A DNA stretch of 64,000 nt. It comes from CAYQUC01 sp964420605 (GTDB taxonomy: Bacteria > Pseudomonadota > Gammaproteobacteria > UBA6429 > Thiohalophilaceae). Every line of letters starts with the position of its first letter. The stretch's first letter is position 1. The notes below the pieces were generated by a model, which was given only the letters and a program-made list of their open reading frames with translations, ran no database searches and was not told where the DNA came from. The stretch is from the NCBI GenBank assembly GCA_964420605.1, contig CAYQUC010000005.1, positions 12,109 to 76,108 on the forward strand. The letters run 5' to 3'. The position numbers were made by a program, and so were the translations under genes. Positions 54,295 to 63,666 of the stretch are shown piece after piece.

Positions 54295-55053
54295 TTAAAT
54301 TTCTTGCCAATCAATACCATCATGCTGATTTATGATCGATATTTCAGTATTTTTATTCAGTAGGACTGATCGTAAACTATCTAGCGCTAATTCTTCTTTA
54401 TTATTTTTTTCGCTTATGTGAGCGATAATAATTTTCTTTAAGTTTTCATGTTGAATTTCGTTAAGTAATTTTGACGCTTGTTCATTGCTTAAATGACCAT
54501 ACAATCCACCAACTCGTTTTTTTAAGGATATCGGATAAGTTCCATATTGCAACATTTTTGTATCATGGTTACATTCTAATAATAATGCATCACAATCTTT
54601 TAATTGCGTTAAAATATGTTCAGTGCAATGCCCAACATCGGTTAACATAGCAAAACGAATTTTCTTATCACTGAAAATAAATTGGCAAGGTTCGTTAGCA
54701 TCATGAGGCACGGTATACGATTTAACAGTGATACCACCGATATCAATACTGTCGTCCACTGCAATGTATCGAAGATCTGGGATATTACCCAAGCTTTTGT
54801 ATTTTGCGGTTCCACGAGTCATACAAACATTTAATTTATACTTTCGGGCAAATGGGCCAACACCTTTAATGTGATCACCGTGCTCGTGTGTAACAAACAA
54901 GGCTGATATATCTTCAGGAGCTAGATCCAATCGCGCCAGTCTTCTTTGTGTTTCTTTCGCAGAAAAACCACAATCCACCATTATTGTGGTTGTGCCGTTT
55001 TGTATAACGGTTGCATTACCTTTACTACCACTACCCAAAGATGCAAAACGCAT
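54295..55053 (-). CDS. Metallo-beta-lactamase-fold hydrolase (YycJ/WalJ-like)
   Basis: A 252-residue MBL-fold protein with the metal motif THEHGDH, an upstream MVDCGFSAKE segment and later TDVGHC and LECNHD. The overall pattern (LGSGSKGNATVI at the N-terminus) is typical of the YycJ/WalJ group, for which nuclease activity is suspected. It lies between bamC (22 nt) and purC (32 nt). E. coli has bamC directly before purC, so this gene is an insertion relative to that order. Confidence 0.9.
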   Translation of the reverse strand: MRFASLGSGSKGNATVIQNGTTTIMVDCGFSAKETQRRLARLDLAPEDISALFVTHEHGDHIKGVGPFARKYKLNVCMTRGTAKYKSLGNIPDLRYIAVDDSIDIGGITVKSYTVPHDANEPCQFIFSDKKIRFAMLTDVGHCTEHILTQLKDCDALLLECNHDTKMLQYGTYPISLKKRVGGLYGHLSNEQASKLLNEIQHENLKKIIIAHISEKNNKEELALDSLRSVLLNKNTEISIINQHDGIDWQEI

Positions 55054-55075
55054 TAACGAATCAACCTAATTTAGA

Positions 55076-56170
55076 TTATTTTAACAATTTATCTAGTTTT
55101 TCAAGTATACGTTGTTGTAACGGTGATTTATTTTCATCACCTTGACGCGTTAAAATACGAATTTGAGTTTTCGCTTTTTTCTCTTCTAGAGAAATAATAA
55201 ATTGTGTAATTGACGGTTTTTCATCACTAAATAACGTTGAAAAGAAACCCGTGTTTTTCATTTCTGATTCAATAAATGACTTTGACAGTTTTATATAATA
55301 AATACCGGCACTGCGATTTTTATCTTCAACTGCAAATCCTAATCTATCAATCGCTAAACCGGTTCTACGCCACGTACGAGAAAAAATTTCATTGACATTA
55401 AGTGCTATAATTTTGCCATCTGTTTTAACCAGATTGGTTCGTTTTTGTTGTTTTGAGTTTGCAAACACTTTTGTAATTTCGGACTTATCATTTCCGAGAT
55501 AAACCAAAAATCGTTGCAACATTTCAGCTTCTAACTCAAGATTAGAGTTTCTTAGTACCCAAACTTTTTCTGTCTCAGCGCTATCCTCAAGCTCTTTTTC
55601 TTTTTCAATTACCCCTTGATGAGTTAAAAACATCAATGTTCGAGTATTGTTATTATTTCGTTCCAATCGAACCCGGTATTTATCTTGCTGTCCTGAACTG
55701 CGTAACATTTGAGAAAACCAGTTTGTTGGTATATTGGCACGATTTTCTAGCCAATCGGTCTCAATAATACCAAGTTTTGGTTCTTTTATTTTTATTTCGA
55801 ATCCCATTTGTTCAAAAAAACCAATGGCTTTACTCCAAATATCTTTTGGTGTTGCATCAATTTCTAACCAACGAATAGCACCATCGCGAACTAAACGAAT
55901 CCCTGTGGTACGTACTTTTAATAACTCATCAACGCCTTTAGACGTTTTTTGGGAATAAATTTTATACGTAGTGCTCTGTGGTGCTATTTCAGGCACAGTT
56001 AACGCACGATTTTGTGTCGGTAATGTAATATCAGGTGGCACGATTAGTGGTTTTTCAGTAGCCACAGAATCATAAACTGCAATTTCGTTGGAACTTGAGC
56101 AATTAACGAGGAATAACATAACGGGTAATACAAATAATACTGCTTTTACACGTGTGTAAGCATAATACAT
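55076..56170 (-). CDS. bamC: Outer-membrane assembly lipoprotein BamC
   Basis: BamC is the lipoprotein subunit of the BAM complex that inserts beta-barrel proteins into the outer membrane. The 364-residue protein has a lipoprotein signal with LVNC (Cys near residue 25). An unstructured N-terminal stretch rich in Pro follows (LIVPPDITLPTQN), typical of the BamC segment that binds BamD, and then two helix-grip domains. Sequence conservation is low, as usual for BamC; the call is supported by position right after dapA, as in E. coli. Confidence 0.9.
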   Translation of the reverse strand: MYYAYTRVKAVLFVLPVMLFLVNCSSSNEIAVYDSVATEKPLIVPPDITLPTQNRALTVPEIAPQSTTYKIYSQKTSKGVDELLKVRTTGIRLVRDGAIRWLEIDATPKDIWSKAIGFFEQMGFEIKIKEPKLGIIETDWLENRANIPTNWFSQMLRSSGQQDKYRVRLERNNNNTRTLMFLTHQGVIEKEKELEDSAETEKVWVLRNSNLELEAEMLQRFLVYLGNDKSEITKVFANSKQQKRTNLVKTDGKIIALNVNEIFSRTWRRTGLAIDRLGFAVEDKNRSAGIYYIKLSKSFIESEMKNTGFFSTLFSDEKPSITQFIISLEEKKAKTQIRILTRQGDENKSPLQQRILEKLDKLLK

Positions 56171-56201
56171 AATAATTTCACTTATAATTTAGTAATCGGT
56201 T

Positions 56202-57077
56202 TCAGAGCACGTTGGCACTTTTTAGTGCGGAACGCACAGTTTCATGGAATTCACTTGATAGCAACGTTAACGGTAATCGGATACCAGTCGGTATTTTTGC
56301 CATCTCCATTAGCGCCCACTTCACAGGAATGGGGTTAGCTTCAACAAATAACTTTTCGTGCAGGGGCATTAATTGTTCATTGATTTTTAATGCAATTTCG
56401 CGATTGCCCATTAAAGCAGCACTGCACATTTCATGCATCAATTTTGGGGCAACATTGGCGGTAACTGAAATATCCCCCTTTGCTCCAAGAAAGATAGCTT
56501 CTAAGGCTGTAGCATCATCTCCACTCCACACATAGAAATCATCTGGACAGAGATTAATTAAATCTTTAATTCTAGCCATATCACCTGTCGCTTCTTTTAT
56601 ACCGATAATGTTATCAACTTCAGACAAACGTTTTACTGTCTCAGGCAACATATCAAGTGCGGTGCGTCCCGGTACATTATATAAAATCTGGGGTATTGAG
56701 ACAGCATTAGCCACTGCTTGGTAATGCAGAAATAATCCTTCCTGAGTCGGCTTGTTATAGTACGGTGTTACCAATAAACAGGCATCTGCACCGGCTTGTA
56801 ACGCACACTCGGTCAATTCGATCGCTTCAGTGGTCGAATTGGCTCCAGTACCTGCAATCACTGGGATTTTTTTATTAGAAAAATCAACAACTTGACGTAT
56901 AACATCACAATGCTCTTGTTGTGTCAACGTGGCCGATTCTCCGGTTGTTCCCATTGCAATAATGGCATCTGTACCATTCTCAATATGAAATTCAACCAAT
57001 TGTTGTAAACTGTCAAAATCAACACTGCCGTCATCGCCCATTGGCGTGATTAAGGCAACCATACTACCTTGAAACAT
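56202..57077 (-). CDS. dapA: 4-hydroxy-tetrahydrodipicolinate synthase DapA
   Basis: DapA condenses pyruvate with aspartate semialdehyde in lysine and diaminopimelate synthesis. From the ATG at 57077 (GGGGA upstream) the protein is 291 residues. The Schiff-base Lys161 (GIKEATGD), Tyr133 and the Thr44-Thr45 pair (GTTGESATL) all fall at E. coli positions, which fixes the start. An in-frame upstream start at 57137 would add 20 unrelated residues. It heads the dapA-bamC-MBL-purC operon. Confidence 0.97.
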   Translation of the reverse strand: MFQGSMVALITPMGDDGSVDFDSLQQLVEFHIENGTDAIIAMGTTGESATLTQQEHCDVIRQVVDFSNKKIPVIAGTGANSTTEAIELTECALQAGADACLLVTPYYNKPTQEGLFLHYQAVANAVSIPQILYNVPGRTALDMLPETVKRLSEVDNIIGIKEATGDMARIKDLINLCPDDFYVWSGDDATALEAIFLGAKGDISVTANVAPKLMHEMCSAALMGNREIALKINEQLMPLHEKLFVEANPIPVKWALMEMAKIPTGIRLPLTLLSSEFHETVRSALKSANVL

Positions 57078-57329
57078 ATTTTTTCCCCACAAAATCCAAT
57101 TGCAATGGTACTGTAGCAATGAAAATTGAACAAGCAATCATGGCCTGAGTGTCTTAAAAAATATCACTATAATGACAATTTAACTGTATTTTTACTGATT
57201 TTTACTAAAAACACCAATATCGACATAAGTATTAAATTCACGATTATTTAAACAATTGATTTAAGCATTTTATAAACATCATTTAAGATAATAAAACTAA
57301 TATAAGTAATACAATAAATGGAGTTTTAA

Positions 57330-58409
57330 ATGCAATCTGATGAAAAGATATTACGAGAAATACGAATAAACCCAATTGTCCCAAATGAATCGGTGCTAGT
57401 TGCTACCGCCCGGAGTATGCGCCCTCAAAAAGATGAGCAAGCTGCACCCCGCGACACCCGAAGCCACGTCGCTAAATGCCCCTTTTGCACAGGTAATGAG
57501 TCAATGACTCCACCAGAAATTGCCTGTTACCCTAGTTCGGAAGACTGGAAAATTCGAATTGTTGAAAATCTGTATCCCGTGCTTGGTGACGATAAAAACA
57601 CACCAATGCCGACATTTGGTTTACAGCAAGCAATTGAAGGATATGGCCGACATGAGGTTATTATTGATCACACCCAACACGGTATCGCCATTCATGAAAT
57701 GAGTATTGAACATCTATCATTATTATTTTTAGCCTATAAAGATCGAATGATACAAATATACCAAATGGATGACCGCTTAAAATACGTTTTGGTTTTTAAA
57801 AATTTTGGCCCTGCGGCAGGTGCAAGTATGTCTCACACTCACAGTCAGATCATTGCATTACCCGTCATTCCTCAGAATGTAAATGATGAACTTTTTCACT
57901 CGAAACAGTATTATGACAAGCACCACAAATGTATTTTTTGTTGCTTAATTGATGAAGCGCTCACCTTTGAAACAACTATTTATGAACGTGATACCGGTAA
58001 AGTGTTAAGGCAAATTAATGTTGGACAATACGTCATTGAACGCACAGATTTTTTTATCGCAATAAAACCCTTCGCTAGTCGCTATGAGTGGGAAGTTCAA
58101 ATACTGCCATTATCACATTCCAGTGATTATTTAAACTTAACCCAAGAACAAAGCGTTGATCTCGCAAAAATTATGAAAAATACAATGTCAAGATTAGATG
58201 CCGTTATCGGAGGTGCACAATATAATTTTTTCTTACATTCACAACCTCATGGTGATGATAATACTTCCTATACTCAAAGCTACCATTGGCATTTAGAGAT
58301 ATGTCCTCGAACCTGTATTCCGAGTGGTTTTGAACTTGGCTCAGGTTTGTTTGTTAACACCATTAGTCCTGAGGAGGCTGCTGAACAATTACGAGAAGTA
58401 AAAATATAA
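57330..58409 (+). CDS. GalT-family nucleotidylyltransferase (galactose-1-phosphate uridylyltransferase-like)
   Basis: A 359-residue member of the HIT/GalT superfamily. It has a zinc-type CPFC motif, the N-terminal signature EIRINPI, the HIT-like HTHSQIIALP and the terminal SYHWHLEICPR. Family members transfer UMP or AMP to sugar phosphates; the spacing resembles both GalT and ADP-glucose phosphorylase, and the donor cannot be told by eye. No galactose genes (galK, galE, galM) are adjacent. It sits between dapA and gcvR, which are neighbours in E. coli. Confidence 0.85.
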   Translation: MQSDEKILREIRINPIVPNESVLVATARSMRPQKDEQAAPRDTRSHVAKCPFCTGNESMTPPEIACYPSSEDWKIRIVENLYPVLGDDKNTPMPTFGLQQAIEGYGRHEVIIDHTQHGIAIHEMSIEHLSLLFLAYKDRMIQIYQMDDRLKYVLVFKNFGPAAGASMSHTHSQIIALPVIPQNVNDELFHSKQYYDKHHKCIFCCLIDEALTFETTIYERDTGKVLRQINVGQYVIERTDFFIAIKPFASRYEWEVQILPLSHSSDYLNLTQEQSVDLAKIMKNTMSRLDAVIGGAQYNFFLHSQPHGDDNTSYTQSYHWHLEICPRTCIPSGFELGSGLFVNTISPEEAAEQLREVKI

Positions 58410-58475
58410 CACTAATCTGATTTTAATTTTATATTTATAGTAATATTAAAAAAAGATTCATAAAAGGAAAAGAAA

Positions 58476-59012
58476 TTGTCAACAAGTAACTTATTAGTAT
58501 TATCAGCACTCGGCCATGATAAGCCGGGGTTAGTAACCGAACTTTCAAATACCATTCTATCGTTTGGTTGTAATATAGTAGACAGTCGAATGACCGTGCT
58601 AGGCGGAGAATTTGCAATAATAATGCTCATTAGTGGAAATTGGAACAATATTGCAAAACTGGAGTCATCACTACCAGGCTTGCAGGAAAACTTGAACTTG
58701 TCTGTAAGCTGTACGCGAACCGATAAAAGACAATTAGAACGAGATGCTTTACCCTACTCTGTTGAAGTCATCGCACTGGATCATCAAGGTATTGTGCATG
58801 AACTCGCAGAATTTTTTTCTACTCGAAATATTAATATTTATGAACTGTACACCGGGAGCTATAATGCGGCTCATACCGGTACACCGATGTTCACTTTAAA
58901 TATGATTCTGGAAATTCCAGCTAAAACTCAAATTGCTGTTTTACGTGATGAATTTCTTGAATATTGTGACCAATTAAATCTCGATGCTGTCATTGAACCA
59001 ATTAAATCGTAA
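58476..59012 (+). CDS. gcvR: Glycine cleavage system regulator GcvR (ACT-domain protein)
   Basis: GcvR is a tandem-ACT protein that in E. coli binds GcvA and restrains glycine cleavage genes. Two ACT domains are visible: residues about 5-80 (LSALGHDKPGLVTELSN) and about 92-170 (VIALDHQGIVHELAEFF). The start is TTG with AGGA about 8 nt upstream; no ATG in frame gives a better match. It is 9 nt before bcp, the same pair as in E. coli. No GcvA or gcvTHP genes are in the window. Confidence 0.9.
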   Translation: MSTSNLLVLSALGHDKPGLVTELSNTILSFGCNIVDSRMTVLGGEFAIIMLISGNWNNIAKLESSLPGLQENLNLSVSCTRTDKRQLERDALPYSVEVIALDHQGIVHELAEFFSTRNINIYELYTGSYNAAHTGTPMFTLNMILEIPAKTQIAVLRDEFLEYCDQLNLDAVIEPIKS

Positions 59013-59021
59013 GGATAATAA

Positions 59022-59498
59022 ATGACGAATGTCACAATCGGTAAAAAAATACCCAAATTTAGTATTAATGCAACAGGTGAAAAAAAAATATCACTATCTG
59101 ATTTAAAAGACAAAAATGTCGTACTATACTTTTACCCAAGAGACAATACTCCGGGTTGTACAAAAGAAGGAATAGCATTCAGAGATAATATAACAAAATT
59201 TAAACGACAGAATACCGTTATTCTTGGAGTCTCACGCGATAGTGTCCGTACTCATGAAAACTTTAAAGAAAAACAAAAACTCCCGTTTGATTTGTTATCC
59301 GATACTGAGGAGGTACTATGTGATTTATTCGATGTCATAAAAATGAAAAATATGTATGGTAAAAAAGTACGTGGTATTGAACGAAGTACATTCATAATAG
59401 ACACCCATGGAAAACTACACCAGGAATGGCGAAAAGTGAAAGTTGATGGTCATGTCGATGAAGTACTAAATGCAGTTAAATTATTAAATAAATCCTGA
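59022..59498 (+). CDS. bcp: Thioredoxin-dependent thiol peroxidase Bcp
   Basis: Bcp is an atypical peroxiredoxin reducing H2O2 and organic peroxides. The peroxidatic cysteine is C46 in RDNTPGCTKEG. In E. coli a resolving cysteine sits five residues later (TPGCTVQAC); here that position is not Cys, so the enzyme probably works as a 1-Cys type or uses C106 (EEVLCDLF). Length (158 residues) is normal. It lies between gcvR (9 nt) and the phoH-like gene (6 nt) and is probably co-transcribed. Confidence 0.94.
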   Translation: MTNVTIGKKIPKFSINATGEKKISLSDLKDKNVVLYFYPRDNTPGCTKEGIAFRDNITKFKRQNTVILGVSRDSVRTHENFKEKQKLPFDLLSDTEEVLCDLFDVIKMKNMYGKKVRGIERSTFIIDTHGKLHQEWRKVKVDGHVDEVLNAVKLLNKS

Positions 59499-59504
59499 CT
59501 ATAG

Positions 59505-60941
59505 ATGACAAATAAAAAAAAGAATAAAGAAACTAATCGAATATTTGTATTAGACACCAACGTACTAATGCATGATCCAACTGCCCTACTCCGATTTCAA
59601 GAACACGACATATTTTTAGCTATGATTGTTCTTGAAGAGTTAGATAATAATAAAACAGGGCCTTCAGAAGTCGCTCGTAATGCTAGGCAATCTAGCCGTT
59701 TTCTTGATGAGCTAATGAAGGGGGCAACACCCGATGATATTGAAAAAGGCATTAGTTTAAATTTAAACTCATTAGCCGATTCTCTAAATATCGACAACAA
59801 GCACTTTGGCCGGTTATTCTTCCAAACCAAAAACTACTCTACAGCTTTGCCACAACAATTTCCTGGGAACAAAGCCGACAATAATTTGTTAGCAACTTGT
59901 ATCGCATTACAAGAAATTTTAAGTGACTCAAAAATAACATTAGTCTCAAAAGATATTAATCTTCGAATTAAAGCCGCAACCATTGGCTTACACGCAGAAG
60001 ATTATTACAACGACCAAGTGCTTGATGACGTTAATTTACTGTATTCCGGTAGCCGTGAGCTACCCACTGATTTTTGGGAAAGTCATGGCGATCGAATGGA
60101 ATCATGGGTTGATGCAGGAAAATCATTTTATAAAATAACCAATCCAACAGAAAATGATTGGTATCCAGGTGAATTTCTAACCAACGATAATGAAAGAAAT
60201 AGTGAGTTTATCGTTAGAAATTATCAAAAAAATGAATTAACAATTGAAACCGCGCGAAATTTTCATGCCTCACACAATACTGTCTGGGGAATAAATGCTC
60301 GAAATCGCGAACAAAATTTTGCGTTAAACTTATTAATGGATCCCAATATTGACTTTGTTTCATTAATGGGGATAGCAGGAACCGGAAAAACCTTGTTAAC
60401 GCTTGCTGCCGCACTTGAACAAACACTTGAGACAAATTTATATCGCGAAATTGTAATGACTCGCGCCACCATTCCCATTGGTGAAGAAATTGGCTTTTTA
60501 CCGGGTACCGAAGAAGAAAAAATGGCTCCATGGATGGGCGCATTAATGGACAACCTTGAAGTATTAACCAATACTGAAAATGCAGAAAATGGCGGCGAAT
60601 GGGCTCGAGCAGCTACCAACGATTTACTCAGTAAACGCATAAAACTTCGATCAATCACATTTATGCGGGGTAGAACTTTTTTGAACCGATTTATAATCAT
60701 TGATGAAGCACAAAATCTAACGCCCAAACAATTAAAGACCTTAGTCACTCGTGCAGGACCAGGAACAAAAGTTGTGTGCCTTGGTAATGTTGCTCAAATC
60801 GATACTCCGTATTTAACCGAAACAACGTCTGGTCTAACGTATACCGTTGATCGATTTAAAAAATGGCAGCACAGTGGCCATGTTACATTAAGACGAGGTG
60901 AACGCTCGCGTCTTGCTGATTTTGCTTCAGATGAATTATGA
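59505..60941 (+). CDS. PIN domain-PhoH ATPase fusion (PhoH2/YlaK type)
   Basis: A 478-residue fusion of an N-terminal PIN ribonuclease-like domain (about 12-160; LDTNVLMHDP, LEELDNNK) and a PhoH-type ATPase domain (about 265-470). Walker A is GIAGTGKTLL and the Walker B-like segment is IIDEAQNLTP. Such PhoH2 proteins couple ATP hydrolysis to RNA unwinding and cleavage in described examples. It ends 31 bp from the convergent perM-type gene. Confidence 0.93.
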   Translation: MTNKKKNKETNRIFVLDTNVLMHDPTALLRFQEHDIFLAMIVLEELDNNKTGPSEVARNARQSSRFLDELMKGATPDDIEKGISLNLNSLADSLNIDNKHFGRLFFQTKNYSTALPQQFPGNKADNNLLATCIALQEILSDSKITLVSKDINLRIKAATIGLHAEDYYNDQVLDDVNLLYSGSRELPTDFWESHGDRMESWVDAGKSFYKITNPTENDWYPGEFLTNDNERNSEFIVRNYQKNELTIETARNFHASHNTVWGINARNREQNFALNLLMDPNIDFVSLMGIAGTGKTLLTLAAALEQTLETNLYREIVMTRATIPIGEEIGFLPGTEEEKMAPWMGALMDNLEVLTNTENAENGGEWARAATNDLLSKRIKLRSITFMRGRTFLNRFIIIDEAQNLTPKQLKTLVTRAGPGTKVVCLGNVAQIDTPYLTETTSGLTYTVDRFKKWQHSGHVTLRRGERSRLADFASDEL

Positions 60942-60972
60942 TGAAATATCGTTAAAAATAACTTCTAATTAT

Positions 60973-62040
60973 TTAGGGTGATTCAACAACAACCTGTTCG
61001 GTTCTTGGCCAAGCACGTAATATCGCATTAATTAATGTTGCTAATGGGATAGCAAAAAATACCCCCCACAAGCCCCACATGCCACCGAACAGAAGTATGC
61101 TAATAATAATAGCGATAGGATGAATATTAACAACTTCAGAAAACAGTACCGGTACCAACACATAACCATCAATCGCATTAATAATAAAATAAATTAACAA
61201 TAATGCATACAATTCTGTTCCAAAACCAAATTGAAAATAAGCGACAAGTACAAACGGAATGGAAACGATCATAATGCCAATGTAAGGCATAATAACCGAA
61301 GCACCAACTAAGGCAGCTAGTAATATTGAATATTTTAAACCAAAAAAAGCAAAACAAATATACGTTGCCATGCCTAATATTAAGAACTCCCAAAACTTAC
61401 CCTTAATATAACGTCCAAGTTGTACATCAAGTTCTAGCCAAACCTTATTTGCAAGCCCTCGCTGGCTCGGCATGTATTTAGACAGCCAATTAATTATTTG
61501 CCATTTGTCTTTCATAAAGAACAACACCAGCATAGGTACAAGAATTAAATAAATTAATGCAGTGACTATTGCAGGAATCGACGCTAGGGACATTGTCAAA
61601 ACAAATTGTCCAAACCCCGCTATTTTTGACGTTATAACATTAGCAAGTGTTTCAATTTCTCTTGCAGGAATAAAATGAAGTTTATTTTGTAATGCCAGCA
61701 AACTCACTTGCCCTTTGCCCACATAACTTGGTAATTCAGCTATAAATTGCGTTATTTGCTCTAACAAAATTGGGATTAAACCAAATACAAAAAAGAATAA
61801 TATGGTAATAAATAATAAAAAAATCCAAACCACAGCATATCGACGGCGAGCACCGTGTTTTTTCATGAATTGAACTGGACTTTCCAATAAATAAGCTAAG
61901 ACTACTGCAGCCAAAACAGGTGCTAACATATCACCTAATAATATTACAATTGTAAAACCAAATATTAATAAAAAAGCGAGGAGAACGGCTTGTGGGTCTG
62001 TAAAATTTCGAAGATACCATTGATTAATAGTACTAAACAT
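60973..62040 (-). CDS. PerM/AI-2E family membrane transporter
   Basis: A 355-residue polytopic inner-membrane protein of the AI-2E/PerM family, with about eight hydrophobic segments (for example residues 18-34, 36-52, 68-92, 140-175, 213-234, 236-258, 270-300 and 305-340). Family hallmarks LAYLLESPV near 48, MKDKWQI near 177 and MPYIGIMIVSIPF are present. Substrates differ between members (autoinducer-2, Na+/H+ antiport, other permeases), so none is assigned. It starts 6 nt after a small unknown gene. Confidence 0.9.
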   Translation of the reverse strand: MFSTINQWYLRNFTDPQAVLLAFLLIFGFTIVILLGDMLAPVLAAVVLAYLLESPVQFMKKHGARRRYAVVWIFLLFITILFFFVFGLIPILLEQITQFIAELPSYVGKGQVSLLALQNKLHFIPAREIETLANVITSKIAGFGQFVLTMSLASIPAIVTALIYLILVPMLVLFFMKDKWQIINWLSKYMPSQRGLANKVWLELDVQLGRYIKGKFWEFLILGMATYICFAFFGLKYSILLAALVGASVIMPYIGIMIVSIPFVLVAYFQFGFGTELYALLLIYFIINAIDGYVLVPVLFSEVVNIHPIAIIISILLFGGMWGLWGVFFAIPLATLINAILRAWPRTEQVVVESP

Positions 62041-62046
62041 TAAGCT

Positions 62047-62394
62047 TTAATTTTTCCACTTCTCAAACTGGTTGAGAAATTCTGCTTCGAGATTATCAAT
62101 AACCTCGTTCGCTGAAATTCCATGAATAATATGTCGAGTCATGTGATTTGATATCTCATTTAATAGAACAGATTTATCCAGCATTGGATAGGTTGCAGAT
62201 AATCGTTTGATCGCCTTAATAACCGACTCTTTTTCAGGACGAGGAATATTCAGTGGTTCGGTAATTTCGGCTAACGATGTTCCCAACGAAGTTTCTCGTG
62301 AAACAAGAAACTCCGCATACGAAACCAGTGAGCCCTGATCTTGCTCTGACAAGTTTGAGAAATGGCTTAATAATGTTTTTTTAAGATTACTCAA
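62047..62394 (-). CDS. Small helical protein of unknown function
   Basis: A 115-residue soluble protein, predicted all-helical, with no cysteine motif, signal peptide or membrane helix. It begins MSNLKKTLLSHFSNL and contains YAEFLVSRE, a motif of the kind seen in short DUF2281-like or antitoxin-like proteins, but I do not claim membership. It is tightly placed between the LysR gene (6 nt) and perM (6 nt), so the three are one transcription unit. Confidence 0.75.
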   Translation of the reverse strand: MSNLKKTLLSHFSNLSEQDQGSLVSYAEFLVSRETSLGTSLAEITEPLNIPRPEKESVIKAIKRLSATYPMLDKSVLLNEISNHMTRHIIHGISANEVIDNLEAEFLNQFEKWKN

Positions 62395-62400
62395 ACTTTT

Positions 62401-63336
62401 TTAAACAGTAGTGGCTGATTCTTTGTTACTTTCAGATGTCTCATCTTCAGTACAATAATTTCTGGCAAAGTTTAATAACTCATCCATGGCATTAACTCTA
62501 AACTTTTGTTTTTGATGTACAAAGGAAAAAGGTCTTTTAATAACTGGATTTAATTCTACGGCACAAAGAGTTTTAAGCTTTAATTCATTTATAATTGTCG
62601 CCTTGGATACAATAGAAACGCCCATACCCGACTCAACAGAACGTTTTATAGCTTCCAAGCTACCAAGCTCCATTGCAATATTAAGCTCTGCATCACTGAT
62701 TCCGGCATTGTGAAAGTATTCTAATGTTACTTCAAGTGTACCCGATCCTTCTTCGCGACAAATAAATGGGTATTCGATAAAGTCATTTATTTGAACACTT
62801 TGTTTTGATGCTAAAGGATGGTCAAGAGGCACAATTAACACTAAACTGTCCATTCGACATTTTTCGACGACTAGGTTCTTATTTAAAACAGGGGCTTCGA
62901 CGACTCCAAGATCAATTGCATTATTTTCAACTAAGTTAACAATGCCATCAGTATTGGCAACTTTTAATCGAATAGTCACTTCAGGAAATTTCTTTTTAAA
63001 ATCACCTAATAACGATGGCAACATATATTCAGCAACTGTAGTACTAGCACCCAAAATAAGCACACCACTAATATCACCTGTTATTTCTCGTACAGCATGA
63101 TTCATTTCGTTATAAAGTTTAAAGATACTTTCTGCAAAACCGTAAATACGACTACCCGCCTCAGTTAAACTAATGCGGTTATGGGTTCGATCGAATAATC
63201 GAGTATTAAAATATTCTTCTAATTGCCTTACTTGAAAAGTAACGGCAGGTTGTGTCATGTGTAACTCTTCTGCTGCTTTAGTAAAACTTAACAAGCGAGC
63301 AACGGTGTGAAAAACTTGTAATCTTCTATCGGCCAT
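62401..63336 (-). CDS. LysR-family transcriptional regulator
   Basis: A 311-residue LysR regulator: an N-terminal winged helix-turn-helix (FTKAAEELHMTQPAVTFQVRQLE, about 18-40), a linker helix, and a periplasmic-binding-protein-like effector domain (about 90-295). The C-terminal tail of about 20 residues is acidic and Ser/Glu-rich. The pattern is closest to the CbbR/CysB-like branch, but the effector is unknown. It heads the operon with the small unknown gene and perM. A 32-bp inverted repeat sits upstream and may be its own site. Confidence 0.92.
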   Translation of the reverse strand: MADRRLQVFHTVARLLSFTKAAEELHMTQPAVTFQVRQLEEYFNTRLFDRTHNRISLTEAGSRIYGFAESIFKLYNEMNHAVREITGDISGVLILGASTTVAEYMLPSLLGDFKKKFPEVTIRLKVANTDGIVNLVENNAIDLGVVEAPVLNKNLVVEKCRMDSLVLIVPLDHPLASKQSVQINDFIEYPFICREEGSGTLEVTLEYFHNAGISDAELNIAMELGSLEAIKRSVESGMGVSIVSKATIINELKLKTLCAVELNPVIKRPFSFVHQKQKFRVNAMDELLNFARNYCTEDETSESNKESATTV

Positions 63337-63666
63337 TTTATTTAATTCTTATAGTTAGTAATGTAAGTAATAGTTAGTAATAATTATTATTTATTCTTTA
63401 TTCGATAAATTTAATAAAGAATATTAACAACTATTCATATTAAAGATACACCTATTAATTTCATTTAATTCTATTATGTTTTATTATTTATAAAATTCAA
63501 TAAGTTAAACAAAAGGCTTATAACCTCTAGATATACCCATAAATGAATAGTAATCGATTTCGTATTGAATATAATACTAATTTGAATAATTAACAATCAA
63601 TTTCGACTTAATGACAATTTCATACTCGTTTAATACTGATATCGTTAGTTAAATGTGAGTAAACAA
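63337..63666. other. 330-bp intergenic region upstream of the LysR gene
   Basis: Very A/T-rich. Apart from the inverted repeat at 63392-63423 and a direct repeat (ATAGTTAGTAAT-like, at about 63349 and 63370) I see nothing in it. Confidence 0.6.
63392..63423. promoter_or_regulatory. Inverted repeat upstream of the LysR gene
   Basis: TATTCTTTATT (63392-63402) and AATAAAGAATA (63413-63423) are perfect 11-bp arms around a 10-bp spacer, 55 bp upstream of the LysR start. LysR proteins usually autoregulate through a dyad (T-N11-A type) in this position. Confidence 0.5.

Noticed and set aside
60263..60748. Minus-strand 161-codon open frame inside the phoH-like gene
   Set aside because: A reverse-frame shadow of a well-conserved ATPase domain.
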